Origin: Burkholderia cepacia GG4
GTDB taxonomy: Bacteria; Pseudomonadota; Gammaproteobacteria; Burkholderiales; Burkholderiaceae
DNA length: 64,000 nt
Reading direction: 5' to 3'
Assembly (NCBI RefSeq): GCF_000292915.1
Contig: NC_018513.1
Location: 2,232,001-2,296,000 of the forward strand
Part shown: one piece after another, positions 8,262-15,931 of the stretch
How positions within the stretch are numbered: position 1 is the first letter of the stretch
How the letters are laid out: every line of letters starts with the position of its first letter
The notes under the pieces: model-generated
What the model was told of the DNA's origin: nothing
The model's database searches: none
The model's input: only the letters and a program-made list of their open reading frames with translations
Position numbers and translations under genes: made by a program

Positions 8262-10027
8262 GACGCGTCGACCCGCTGCGCGAGGCTGACCGTGAAGATG
8301 CCCATCTCGTCGATCCGCTGGTCGAGCTTGCGAAAACCCGCGCGCGCGACGAGTTCGTCCATCTCGGCCTGCGAGCGGCGGCGCATCACCCAGGTCGCGT
8401 CGCCGCGATGATTGTTCAGCGCGCGCGCGATGAATTCGAGCTGCGGATGCCACGGCTGCCCCGTATAGACGAGATAGCCGCCGGGCGGAACCGCCTGCGC
8501 AAGCCCGCGCAGCGAACGCTCGATCAGCGCGTTCTCGCCGAACAGTTCATACAGCCCCGACACGATCGCCAGCGTCGGGCGCGGCTCGAGCGTCGCGAGC
8601 GACGCTTCGTCAAACGCATCGCCGCGCTCGAAGCGCGCGATCGGCTCGAGGCCGCGCTGCGCGATCAGCACACGCCCGGCCTCGACGTTCGGCGGGCTGT
8701 AGTCGCGCAGCGTGATGTCGTCGGGCGCTGCGCCGTCGCGCTCGGCGGCCGTCGCGATCGCGTCGAGCACGTAGCGCCCGTGCCCGGCCGCGATATCGAC
8801 GATCCGCACCGGTTCGCCATGGCCGCGCAGCCGGCCGATCGCCGCGCCGATCAGCTCCTGCAGATGCACCTTGCGCTGACGGATGCCGACCCAGCCCGGC
8901 GAATCGAGATAGGTGCGGTCGATCAGCCCGCCGACGCCGAACCGGCCCTGCGCGCGGTTGCGGTACACGTAGTCGAGCGTCGAACCCGAATCGAAGCCGA
9001 GCCGCAGCCCGAGCGCGATGCCGTCCGACAGCGCGCCACCGGCCTTCAGGCCGGCCCGCGTGAGCGCCCAGTACGCGCGCGCGAACGGGTTCGCGGGCGG
9101 GCGGCCGAGCGCCGCGTATTCGTCGTGGAACGCGCCGCGCCGGTCGGCGTCGGCGAGCGACACGCGCGGGCTCGGCGTATCGAACTCGCGCAGCACGAAC
9201 GCGCGCAGCGGCGCGAGCGCCTGCGCGCGGTCGCGCTCGCCGAGCGTGTCGTGATAGAAGCCCGGCAGCACGATGCGCTCCTTGCGCGCGGCACCGAGCC
9301 GCTCGAAGAAACGGTCCTGCGGGTCGCGGTGCACGACCCAGTCGGCACCCGAGATCAGCAGTTGCGTCGGCACCGTGATCGCGGCCGCGTCGGCGACGAT
9401 CCGCTGCGCGGTGTCGTGCAGGTCGAGCAGCATGTTCACGGCGATCGGCCGCGTGATCAGCGGGTCGGCCGCATAGCTCGCGATCCGTTCGGGATCGTGC
9501 GTGAGGAATTTCGGTTTCACATAGCTGTTCACGTAGAACAGCCCGCGCAGCTTGTGCATCAGCCGCAGCCCCGGCCGCGCGAACGGCACGTACAGCTTGA
9601 TGTGGAACGCCGGCGACGCGACGACGAGACAGCGGATCGGCGGCGCGTAATCGTGTACCCAGGTGGCCGCGAGCACCGCGCCGACGCTCTGGCCGACCAC
9701 CGCCATGTCGTCGATCGCGATGCCGTGCGTGTCGCGGATATGCTCGACGAAGCGCTGCAGGTCGCGCACCGACGCGGCCGCGCTCGGGCTGTAGCCGCAC
9801 GCGCCGGGCGAGCGGCCGTGGCCGCGCGCATCCCACGCGAAGAACGCGAAGTCCCGCAGGTCGAGTTCGTCGACCAGGTGCGCGACGCGCGCTGAATGTT
9901 CGTGGCCGCGATGCAGCAGCACGATCGCGCCGCGGCAGCGCGGGGCGGTCGCGGGCCAGTGACGATAGAACAGCGTTGCGCCGTCGTGCGTGATGAAGTC
10001 GGCCTCGCGGGCCGTGCGTGCGCTCAT
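8258..10027 (-). CDS. Bifunctional alpha/beta hydrolase / SAM-dependent methyltransferase
   Basis: This 589-residue fusion has an N-terminal alpha/beta hydrolase of the lysophospholipase/monoacylglycerol-lipase type with nucleophile elbow GQSVG (Ser114) and candidate triad residues Asp229 (SGADW) and His259 (FYHD). The C-terminal part (about 380-589) is a Rossmann methyltransferase with SAM motif I DIAAGHGRY (from Asp411) and the acidic motif II region RDYSPPNVEAG. There is no signal peptide, so it should be cytoplasmic or peripheral. It lies 68 nt after the phosphatidyltransferase gene and overlaps the PAP2 fusion gene. A plausible job is trimming an acyl chain and methylating the head group of the lipid made by this cluster. 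The substrate is unknown. Confidence 0.88.
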   Translation of the reverse strand: MSARTAREADFITHDGATLFYRHWPATAPRCRGAIVLLHRGHEHSARVAHLVDELDLRDFAFFAWDARGHGRSPGACGYSPSAAASVRDLQRFVEHIRDTHGIAIDDMAVVGQSVGAVLAATWVHDYAPPIRCLVVASPAFHIKLYVPFARPGLRLMHKLRGLFYVNSYVKPKFLTHDPERIASYAADPLITRPIAVNMLLDLHDTAQRIVADAAAITVPTQLLISGADWVVHRDPQDRFFERLGAARKERIVLPGFYHDTLGERDRAQALAPLRAFVLREFDTPSPRVSLADADRRGAFHDEYAALGRPPANPFARAYWALTRAGLKAGGALSDGIALGLRLGFDSGSTLDYVYRNRAQGRFGVGGLIDRTYLDSPGWVGIRQRKVHLQELIGAAIGRLRGHGEPVRIVDIAAGHGRYVLDAIATAAERDGAAPDDITLRDYSPPNVEAGRVLIAQRGLEPIARFERGDAFDEASLATLEPRPTLAIVSGLYELFGENALIERSLRGLAQAVPPGGYLVYTGQPWHPQLEFIARALNNHRGDATWVMRRRSQAEMDELVARAGFRKLDQRIDEMGIFTVSLAQRVDAS

Positions 10028-10095
10028 GCGATCTCTCTCGTTTCGTTATTCGAATCATGCGGCACCGCCCTCCGGCGCCGGTCGATCAGGCGCCG

Positions 10096-10701
10096 TCAGC
10101 CACCCGCTTCGGCGCTGCCGGCCTGCACGCGCCGCACCACCGTCACAAGCGACAGCACGATCAGCGCGCGCCACAGCCAGGCGGCGACGCTGCCGACCGG
10201 CAAACCGAAGCCGATCCACAGCGCGAACGCGCCGAGCGCGAGCGCGCGGTCGCTCTTGCCGAACGGACCGTCGTAGCGGCGCGTCGCACCGACGAGCGGG
10301 CCGATCAGCCCCGCGCATTCGACCATGACCGCCGTCAGCGCGAACAGCCAGACGTCTGCCGGCGCGAACGCGGGAATCGCGAGGAACGGCAGCACCAGCG
10401 CGATATCGGACACGATGTCGCCGAGCTCGTTCAGGTAGGCGCCGAGCGTGCTTTTCTGCCCGTGTTCGCGCGCGAGCATCCCGTCGATCGCGTTGAGCGC
10501 CATCCGCGCGAACAGCCAGACTGGAATCAGCAGGAACAGCACGCGGGCGAACACGCCGAGCCCCGCGAGCGCGCCGACGACGATCGAGCCGCCGGCCGCG
10601 AACAGCGTGACCTGGTTGGCGGTGACACCGCGTTCGGCAAGCGAATTCGCGAACGGGCGCAGACGGTTCTGGAATTTCGGTTTGAGTGCGTAGAGGCTCA
10701 T
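10096..10701 (-). CDS. CDP-alcohol phosphatidyltransferase family protein (variant active site)
   Basis: This 201-residue membrane enzyme with about six hydrophobic segments belongs to the family that joins a CDP-activated lipid to an alcohol. The expected signature DxxDGxxAR-x8-GxxxDxxxD can be aligned exactly in spacing, but two positions differ: N70-AI-D73-G74-ML-A77-R78, then G87-AYL-N91-ELG-D95. The first and third aspartates are therefore Asn. I took the start at MSLYALKP (10701) because the upstream extension looks like noise. It is the first gene of the minus-strand operon and diverges from the plsC-cdsA-like pair, which would supply CDP-diacylglycerol. Confidence 0.88.
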   Translation of the reverse strand: MSLYALKPKFQNRLRPFANSLAERGVTANQVTLFAAGGSIVVGALAGLGVFARVLFLLIPVWLFARMALNAIDGMLAREHGQKSTLGAYLNELGDIVSDIALVLPFLAIPAFAPADVWLFALTAVMVECAGLIGPLVGATRRYDGPFGKSDRALALGAFALWIGFGLPVGSVAAWLWRALIVLSLVTVVRRVQAGSAEAGG

Positions 10702-11156
10702 CGTTTTATTGGTTCGGCACGTTCGGACACGTTGGCAGCCGCCATGCCCCGGGCGGCGCAACCACCGGGGCGGCGGCTTTCAACAGGTGGTCGTAATCGT
10801 CGCCGAGCGGCCCGGATGCGTCAAGCCGCGCCCCCGGTCCGGCCGCGCCGGGCAATCTGGCGTTTTTGACGGAAACTCGCGATAATCCGCTGGCCCGTGG
10901 GCGGCGCGATCCATTCGAACTGCAGACGGGCGCTCGTGCAACAGCCGATTATCACGCCGTCGACCGGCGAGTTCGCCGCGACACGACGTGCGCCGGCGGA
11001 TCGTCCGATCATCGCGGACCAGCGACAGGCAGCCACGCACTTGAAAATACTTAAACAATGGCCGTCCGGTGCGCATCCTGCCGCGCCGGCATTCCGGGAT
11101 TCCGCCTGCCGCGCGTGCGTGGCGGTGCGGGCATGCACGCAGGAGGCGCGGCGCCG
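10702..11156. other. Divergent intergenic region between the two arms of the lipid locus
   Basis: About 455 nt without a supported gene. Near its left end is an imperfect hairpin: GCCGCC (10738-10743) and CCCCGG (10747-10752) pair with CCGGGG (10765-10770) and GGCGGC (10772-10777). It would lie in the leader of the phosphatidyltransferase transcript. The stretch 11041-11060 (TGAAAATACTTAAACAATGG) is locally A/T-rich and may hold the promoter of the acyltransferase gene. Confidence 0.45.
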
Positions 11157-11789
11157 ATGAACATCCTGAACGTCTGGCAGCGCGATTTCCTGCTGTCCAT
11201 CGTCCGGCTCGTCGCCGGCGCGTATCCGGTCTGGCATCAGGCGCCGCCTTCACCGACGCAGAAGATCTACTTCTCGAACCACACGAGCCATATCGACACG
11301 CTCGCGATCCTCGCCGCGCTGCCGCGCCACGTGCGCGCGGTCGTGCGGCCCGTCGCGGCGCGCGACTACTGGGACAGTGGCGACCTGAAGCGCCACATCG
11401 CGCAGAAACTGCTGAACGTCGTGCTGATCGACCGTCACCGCGAGAACGGCGGCGACCCACTCGACCCGGTACGCGATGCGCTGCGGCAAGGCCACTCGAT
11501 CATCATCTTCCCGGAAGGCACGCGCGGCGCCGACGTGTTGCCGCAGCCGTTCAAGAGCGGCCTGTTCCATCTCGCGACCGAGTTTCCGGACGTCGCGCTC
11601 GCACCGGTCTATCTCGAGAACCTGCAGCGCATCATGCCGAAGGGCGCGATCTGGCCCGTGCCGCTGATCTGCAAGGTGCACTTCGGCGCGAACGACGCGC
11701 TCGGCGACCAGGAAGACAAGCCGACCTTCCTCGCCCGCATGCGCGACGCGATCGTCGCGCTGGCGCCGCCGCAGCGGCCGGCCGGCTGA
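11157..11789 (+). CDS. 1-acyl-sn-glycerol-3-phosphate acyltransferase family protein (PlsC-like)
   Basis: This 210-residue acyltransferase carries the HX4D catalytic motif (NHTSHID, His42-Asp47) and the phosphate-binding FPEGTRG motif. Enzymes of this family acylate lysophosphatidic acid to phosphatidic acid at the inner membrane. AGGAGG at 11141-11146 lies about 10 nt before the chosen ATG; upstream in-frame starts at 11133 and 11058 add unconserved residues. It is followed 36 nt later by the cdsA-like gene, so the pair would convert lysophosphatidate to CDP-diacylglycerol. It is probably a second, locus-specific copy besides housekeeping PlsC. Confidence 0.9.
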   Translation: MNILNVWQRDFLLSIVRLVAGAYPVWHQAPPSPTQKIYFSNHTSHIDTLAILAALPRHVRAVVRPVAARDYWDSGDLKRHIAQKLLNVVLIDRHRENGGDPLDPVRDALRQGHSIIIFPEGTRGADVLPQPFKSGLFHLATEFPDVALAPVYLENLQRIMPKGAIWPVPLICKVHFGANDALGDQEDKPTFLARMRDAIVALAPPQRPAG

Positions 11790-11825
11790 ACGCGGCGCCC
11801 TCCTCTCCCTTTTCCGGACACCTTC

Positions 11826-12755
11826 ATGCGAACTCTCTTCTGGGAACTGGTCGCGGGCGTCACCGGCGTGCTGGTGCTCGCGACCGTGATCGGCGCGATC
11901 CTCGGCGCGCGCAGCGGCGGCACCAGCGCGACCGTCGTCAACCTGAACCAGCGCATCCGCGCGTGGTGGGCGATGATCGCGATCATGGTGATCGCGATCG
12001 GCCTCGGCAACAACGTCACGTATCTCGTGTTCGCGCTGCTGTCGTACCTGACGCTGCGCGAATTCATCACGCTCACGCCGACCACCGCGAGCGACCACAC
12101 GACGCTCTTCATCGCGTTCTTCGTCGCGATTCCGGTGCAGTACCTGCTACTCGGGATCAACTGGTACGGGATGTACTCGATCTTCGTGCCGGTGCACCTG
12201 TTCTTCGCGATGTCGCTGGTGTCGGCACTCACGCAGGACACGCGCGAATTCCTGAGCCGCAACGCGAAGATCAACTGGGCGCTGATGGTGTGCGTGTACG
12301 GGCTGAGCCACGCGCCGGCCGTGCTGATCCTCGACATTCCGCACTACGCGGGGCAGAACGCGCTATTGCTGTTCTTCTTCCTGTTCGTCGTGCAGATCAG
12401 CGACGTGCTGCAGTACGTGGTCGGCAAACTGTTCGGGCGACGCAAGATCGCGCCGCGGCTGTCGCCGTCGAAGACGGTCGAAGGCTTCATCGGCGGCGGC
12501 CTGCTCGCGACGCTGTGCGGCGCGTCGCTGTATCGCGTGACGCCGTTCGGTTTCGGCGCGGCGTTCGGGATCTCGCTCGCGATCGTGATCGCGGGCTTCG
12601 TCGGCGGCCTCGTGCTGTCGGCCGTGAAGCGCTCGCTCGGCACCAAGGACTGGGGCTCGATGATCGCGGGCCACGGCGGGATGCTCGATCGGGTCGACTC
12701 GATCTGCTTCGCCGCGCCGGTGTTCTTCCACCTCGTGCGCTATCTGTACGTGTGA
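11826..12755 (+). CDS. Phosphatidate cytidylyltransferase (CdsA family)
   Basis: This 309-residue polytopic protein makes CDP-diacylglycerol from phosphatidate and CTP. The C-terminal family signature is complete: SAVKRSLGTKDWGSMIAGHG followed by GMLDRVD. About eight hydrophobic segments precede it. Housekeeping cdsA in Burkholderia normally lies next to uppS and dxr, which are absent here, so this is probably a paralogue dedicated to the adjacent CDP-alcohol phosphatidyltransferase. It ends 42 nt before a convergent gene, with a strong hairpin between. Confidence 0.92.
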   Translation: MRTLFWELVAGVTGVLVLATVIGAILGARSGGTSATVVNLNQRIRAWWAMIAIMVIAIGLGNNVTYLVFALLSYLTLREFITLTPTTASDHTTLFIAFFVAIPVQYLLLGINWYGMYSIFVPVHLFFAMSLVSALTQDTREFLSRNAKINWALMVCVYGLSHAPAVLILDIPHYAGQNALLLFFFLFVVQISDVLQYVVGKLFGRRKIAPRLSPSKTVEGFIGGGLLATLCGASLYRVTPFGFGAAFGISLAIVIAGFVGGLVLSAVKRSLGTKDWGSMIAGHGGMLDRVDSICFAAPVFFHLVRYLYV

Positions 12756-12760
12756 TGCAC

Positions 12761-12779
12761 GGGCGGCGCGACGCCGCCC
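12761..12779. terminator. Hairpin between convergent genes (candidate bidirectional terminator)
   Basis: GGGCGGCG (12761-12768), loop CGA, CGCCGCCC (12772-12779) form a perfect 8-bp stem between the cdsA-like stop and the stop of the convergent gene. There is no U-tract, so termination efficiency is uncertain. Confidence 0.5.
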
Positions 12780-12797
12780 GCTCCGGTGCGCGACAGT

Positions 12798-13646
12798 TCA
12801 ATACCCGTCGCGCAATGCCTTCGGCACGATGTAACGGCCGCGTGCCGCATCGAACTTCACCGTGTAGCGCACGTGAATCGCTCGGCCGCCGCGCGTGCCG
12901 GTTTCAGTCACGATCAGCGGATAGACGATGCCGGTGTCGGTCAGGTCCGGCGCGATCGCGAAGCGGCGCTCCTCACAGCGCGCGGGGGCGTTCGCGCATT
13001 CGTTCGACTCCGCATTGTCGAGCGCCTCGTTGATGCGCGGCGCCGCCAGCGCCAGCGCGTCGCCGTACGGCAGCCAGATCGAGCGAAGGCTCTGCGTATA
13101 GCCCTGCCGCGAGTCGGCGTCGCCGATCACGAAGCCGAACAGGTGCGGGCCGAGCCGCTGGATGCTCATCGTGCCCGGCTCGCCGCGCTTGCCGGACGCG
13201 ATGCCCGTCTGCTTCGACACCGGTTCGAGCCCGTTGCCGTCCGTCGCCGGTTTCAGCACGTACAGGTCGATCGTGCCCGTCGTGGCGTCGGCGTCCATCC
13301 CCGGCATCCCGTTCTGCACGGCTTCCTCGGTCTCGCCGCACATCGCGAGCAGCGTGCGCGGGCCGTCGGCCGTTGCGACACGCAGCGATCCGCACGACGC
13401 GTAGATGAAATCGCCCGCGTCCGCTTGCCAGCCCTTGCGGTCGGCGCGCCACTTGCCGTACGTAGCGTGGATGAACCGTTGCAACTGACGATCCGGATGG
13501 GCCGGCTCGGCGGCGTGGACGGGCGACAGCGCGGACAGCGCGGTGAATACCGCAAGCGCGCCCAGCGCGGCGAGCGGAGCCGCGAGCCGGCGGCCGCGCA
13601 CAGCCTCGCCATTCGCGCCGGCCGGCGTTACGATCTCGTTCTTCAT
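12798..13646 (-). CDS. Secreted/periplasmic protein of unknown function
   Basis: This 282-residue protein starts at MKNEIVTPAG. Its signal peptide has a hydrophobic core at about residues 25-42 and a likely cleavage after SPVHA. The mature part has several Cys (YASCGS, LAMCGE, NECANAPARC) that could form disulfides, and a beta-rich C-terminal half. I do not recognise a domain. It is convergent with cdsA and divergent from the LuxR-type gene across 132 nt, so the regulator could control it. No function is assigned. Confidence 0.75.
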   Translation of the reverse strand: MKNEIVTPAGANGEAVRGRRLAAPLAALGALAVFTALSALSPVHAAEPAHPDRQLQRFIHATYGKWRADRKGWQADAGDFIYASCGSLRVATADGPRTLLAMCGETEEAVQNGMPGMDADATTGTIDLYVLKPATDGNGLEPVSKQTGIASGKRGEPGTMSIQRLGPHLFGFVIGDADSRQGYTQSLRSIWLPYGDALALAAPRINEALDNAESNECANAPARCEERRFAIAPDLTDTGIVYPLIVTETGTRGGRAIHVRYTVKFDAARGRYIVPKALRDGY

Positions 13647-13778
13647 TCCAGGATCCGGTCGATGCGCGCGGCCCCTGCCGCACGCGCGGGCCGTTGCCCG
13701 CGAGCCCGTAGCGTACACGCACGGCGCGGCATCGCAAGCGTGCAGCGCACCGGTCCGGCCCGACACGGACACACACGC

Positions 13779-14576
13779 ATGAATCTGACCTTGCAGGACA
13801 TCGCCTGGCACCGGTCGGTCGGACGGCTCGTCGAGTCGCTCGACCAGCCGGGGTTCTGGCTCGCGCTGACCCGACTGATCGAGGAATACGTCGCGATCGA
13901 CAGCTGGGTCGTGCTGATGTTCGGCGACGGCCGCCCGCAGGTGTACGCCGGGTGCCCGTACGAAGGCGACGGCCCCGACCCGCTGTTTCGCGACTACGTG
14001 CACGGGCTGTACCTGCTCGATCCGTTCTACATCGCGAACCGCGACGCACCGAACAGCGGCCTGTTCCGGCTGTCCGACGTCGCGCCCGAATGCTTTCGCG
14101 ACACCGAGTACTACACGCTCTACTTCACGCACAACGTGGTCGAGGACGAGGTGCAGTTCAACGTCGTGCTCGATGCCGCGCGCACGCTGTGCCTGTCGCT
14201 CGGCAGCAAGCGGCGCTTCAGCCCCGAGCAGGTCGCGCTGCTCGACCTGATCCGGCCATGGGTCGCCGCGCTGATGCGCCAGCGGCTCGCGTTCGAGCGC
14301 ACGCCGGCCGAACCGGCGGCGCCGCGGCGGGCCGGCACCGATGCACGCGACGGCTTCGAGCACGCGATGGCGCGGCTCGGCACGCCGCTCACCGCGCGCG
14401 AGCTCGACGTGATCCGGCTGATCCTGAGCGGCCGCTCGAACAAGGAAGTCGCGAACAAGCTGGCGATTTCGGCGGAAACGGTCAAGGTGCACCGCCGCAA
14501 CATCTACGCGAAGCTCGACATCAATTCGCAGTCGGAGCTGTTCTCGCTGTTCCTGAAGGCGCAGACCGAGACGTGA
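13779..14576 (+). CDS. LuxR-family transcriptional regulator
   Basis: This 265-residue protein has a C-terminal GerE/LuxR helix-turn-helix (about 200-258: TARELDVIRLILSGRSNKEV then ETVKVHRRNIYAKL). The N-terminal domain (1-180) lacks a recognisable receiver Asp and lacks the usual acyl-homoserine-lactone motif set, so it looks like an unclassified sensory domain. The ATG at 13779 was chosen because the residues read upstream are not conserved-looking. The nearest gene, encoding the secreted unknown, is divergent and a possible target. Confidence 0.85.
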   Translation: MNLTLQDIAWHRSVGRLVESLDQPGFWLALTRLIEEYVAIDSWVVLMFGDGRPQVYAGCPYEGDGPDPLFRDYVHGLYLLDPFYIANRDAPNSGLFRLSDVAPECFRDTEYYTLYFTHNVVEDEVQFNVVLDAARTLCLSLGSKRRFSPEQVALLDLIRPWVAALMRQRLAFERTPAEPAAPRRAGTDARDGFEHAMARLGTPLTARELDVIRLILSGRSNKEVANKLAISAETVKVHRRNIYAKLDINSQSELFSLFLKAQTET

Positions 14577-14745
14577 CGAGCGGCCCGGCGGCCGCGGCGC
14601 ACGACCGGCGCCGGTGCAGAGATCAATACCCCCGACGGGTTAACGCGTCGGCGGGATGGGGAAACCGGCGCGTTCGGCGCATACTGGCGCTCATTCCCAA
14701 CCGTTCCGCCGCCTGCGCGACGGACCACCGCCACCGAACCCGCCC

Positions 14746-15567
14746 ATGAAACTGAAGCTCGACATCGTCCAGCTCGCCGGTCGCGACGGCGACACGCCGT
14801 ACAACCTGCAGCGCACGCTGGACGCGATCGCCACCTGCGCGCCCGGCACCGACATCGTGATGTTTCCGGAAGCGCAGCTCACCGGCTTTCTCGATCCGGC
14901 CGATCTGGCGCGTGTGGCCGAGCCGCTCGACGGCCCGAGCGTCGGCGCGGTGATCGCGGCCGCACGGGCACGCAACGTCGCGGTGGTGGTCGGGTTGATC
15001 GAGAGCGACGGCGGGCGCTTCTACAACACGACCGTGTTCGTCACGCCGGACGGCATCGCGCTGCACTATCGCAAGACCCATCTGTGGGTGTCCGAGCGCG
15101 GCGTCGTGCTGCCCGGCGACCGCTACGCGACCGTCGAATGGCGTGGCGTGCGGATCGGCCTGCTGATCTGCTACGACAGCGAATTCCCGGAAAGCGGCCG
15201 CGCGCTCGCGGCGCTCGGCGCGCAGCTGATCCTCGTCACCGACGGCAACATGGAGCCGTACCGCCAGGTGCACCGCACGTCGGTATCGGCACGCGCGATG
15301 GAAAACCAGGTGTTCGCGGTGGTCGCGAACCGCGTCGGCGGCAGCACGCACGACGTCGTGTTCGCGGGCGGCAGCCTCGCGGCCGATCCGTTCGGCAACC
15401 TGATGTTCGAGGCCGGCACCGGCGAATCGCGCCACACGGTCGAACTCGATCTCGACCAGGTCGCCGCGTCGCGCGCGGTCTACGACTATCGAGCCGACCA
15501 GCGCCTGCACATCGCCGGCGAACGCATCGAGCACGCGGACGGTCGTCGCGAGCTGCTGATTCCGTGA
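14746..15567 (+). CDS. Carbon-nitrogen hydrolase (nitrilase superfamily)
   Basis: This 273-residue cytoplasmic amidase-type enzyme has the complete Glu-Lys-Cys triad: Glu42 (FPEAQLTGF), Lys110 (HYRKTHLW) and Cys142 (LLICYDSEFPE). The length is normal for the family. The substrate cannot be told from the sequence; omega-amidase, beta-ureidopropionase or aliphatic amidase roles are all possible. The start MKLKLDIVQL fits the N-terminal strand of the fold. It stands alone, preceded by luxR 169 nt upstream and followed by a convergent operon. Confidence 0.88.
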   Translation: MKLKLDIVQLAGRDGDTPYNLQRTLDAIATCAPGTDIVMFPEAQLTGFLDPADLARVAEPLDGPSVGAVIAAARARNVAVVVGLIESDGGRFYNTTVFVTPDGIALHYRKTHLWVSERGVVLPGDRYATVEWRGVRIGLLICYDSEFPESGRALAALGAQLILVTDGNMEPYRQVHRTSVSARAMENQVFAVVANRVGGSTHDVVFAGGSLAADPFGNLMFEAGTGESRHTVELDLDQVAASRAVYDYRADQRLHIAGERIEHADGRRELLIP

Positions 15568-15571
15568 GCGT

Positions 15572-15605
15572 GAGCGCGCGCCCGTGCCGAGGCATCGGCG
15601 CGCTC
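15572..15605. terminator. Two-tier hairpin between convergent genes
   Basis: Outer arms GAGCGC/GCGCTC (15572-15577, 15600-15605) enclose an inner stem GCCGA (15586-15590), GGCA loop, TCGGC (15595-15599), between the stops of the nitrilase gene and the AtuA-related gene. The lack of a U-tract makes it tentative. Confidence 0.4.
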
Positions 15606-15619
15606 CCGCCTGCACACCA

Positions 15620-15931
15620 TCACACCGGCTCGGGCACGTCGATCGCCAGCAGCGCGGAGCTGACCGACTTGCCGTGCGCGTCGAGCGCGAGCGAACGCGT
15701 GACGCCGCCGCCGAGCGCATCGCGCAACACGAAATTGAACGCGGCGAGCGCCGGCAGTTCATGGCGCACGACCTCGCCGTGCACGATGCCCGCGAGCCAC
15801 GCCTTTACCGCCGGCGCATCGAGATACGCACGCAGATGTTCATAGTGACGCGGGTCGTGGCAGATAACCGACACGTTCAGCGTATTGCCCTTGTCGCCGG
15901 TGCGCGCATGCGCGAGTTCACGCAGTTGCAT
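15620..15931 (-). CDS. AtuA-related small protein (AtuA C-terminal/ferredoxin-like domain)
   Basis: This 103-residue protein contains RTGDKGNTLNVSVICHDPRH, typical of the C-terminal domain found in AtuA-family acyclic terpene utilisation proteins. Here that domain is encoded separately from the main AtuA-like chain immediately upstream, with a 1-nt start/stop overlap (TGATG), so the two products probably form one complex. AtuA proteins act near the acyl-CoA carboxylase steps of terpenoid breakdown. With a CitMHS transporter next door the pair is more likely used for a di- or tricarboxylate. Confidence 0.85.
   Translation of the reverse strand: MQLRELAHARTGDKGNTLNVSVICHDPRHYEHLRAYLDAPAVKAWLAGIVHGEVVRHELPALAAFNFVLRDALGGGVTRSLALDAHGKSVSSALLAIDVPEPV

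Noticed and set aside
12786..13778. N-terminal extension that would make the LuxR-type protein about 596 residues
   Set aside because: The extension runs antisense through the secreted-protein gene and has no conserved content; the ATG at 13779 gives a normal regulator.
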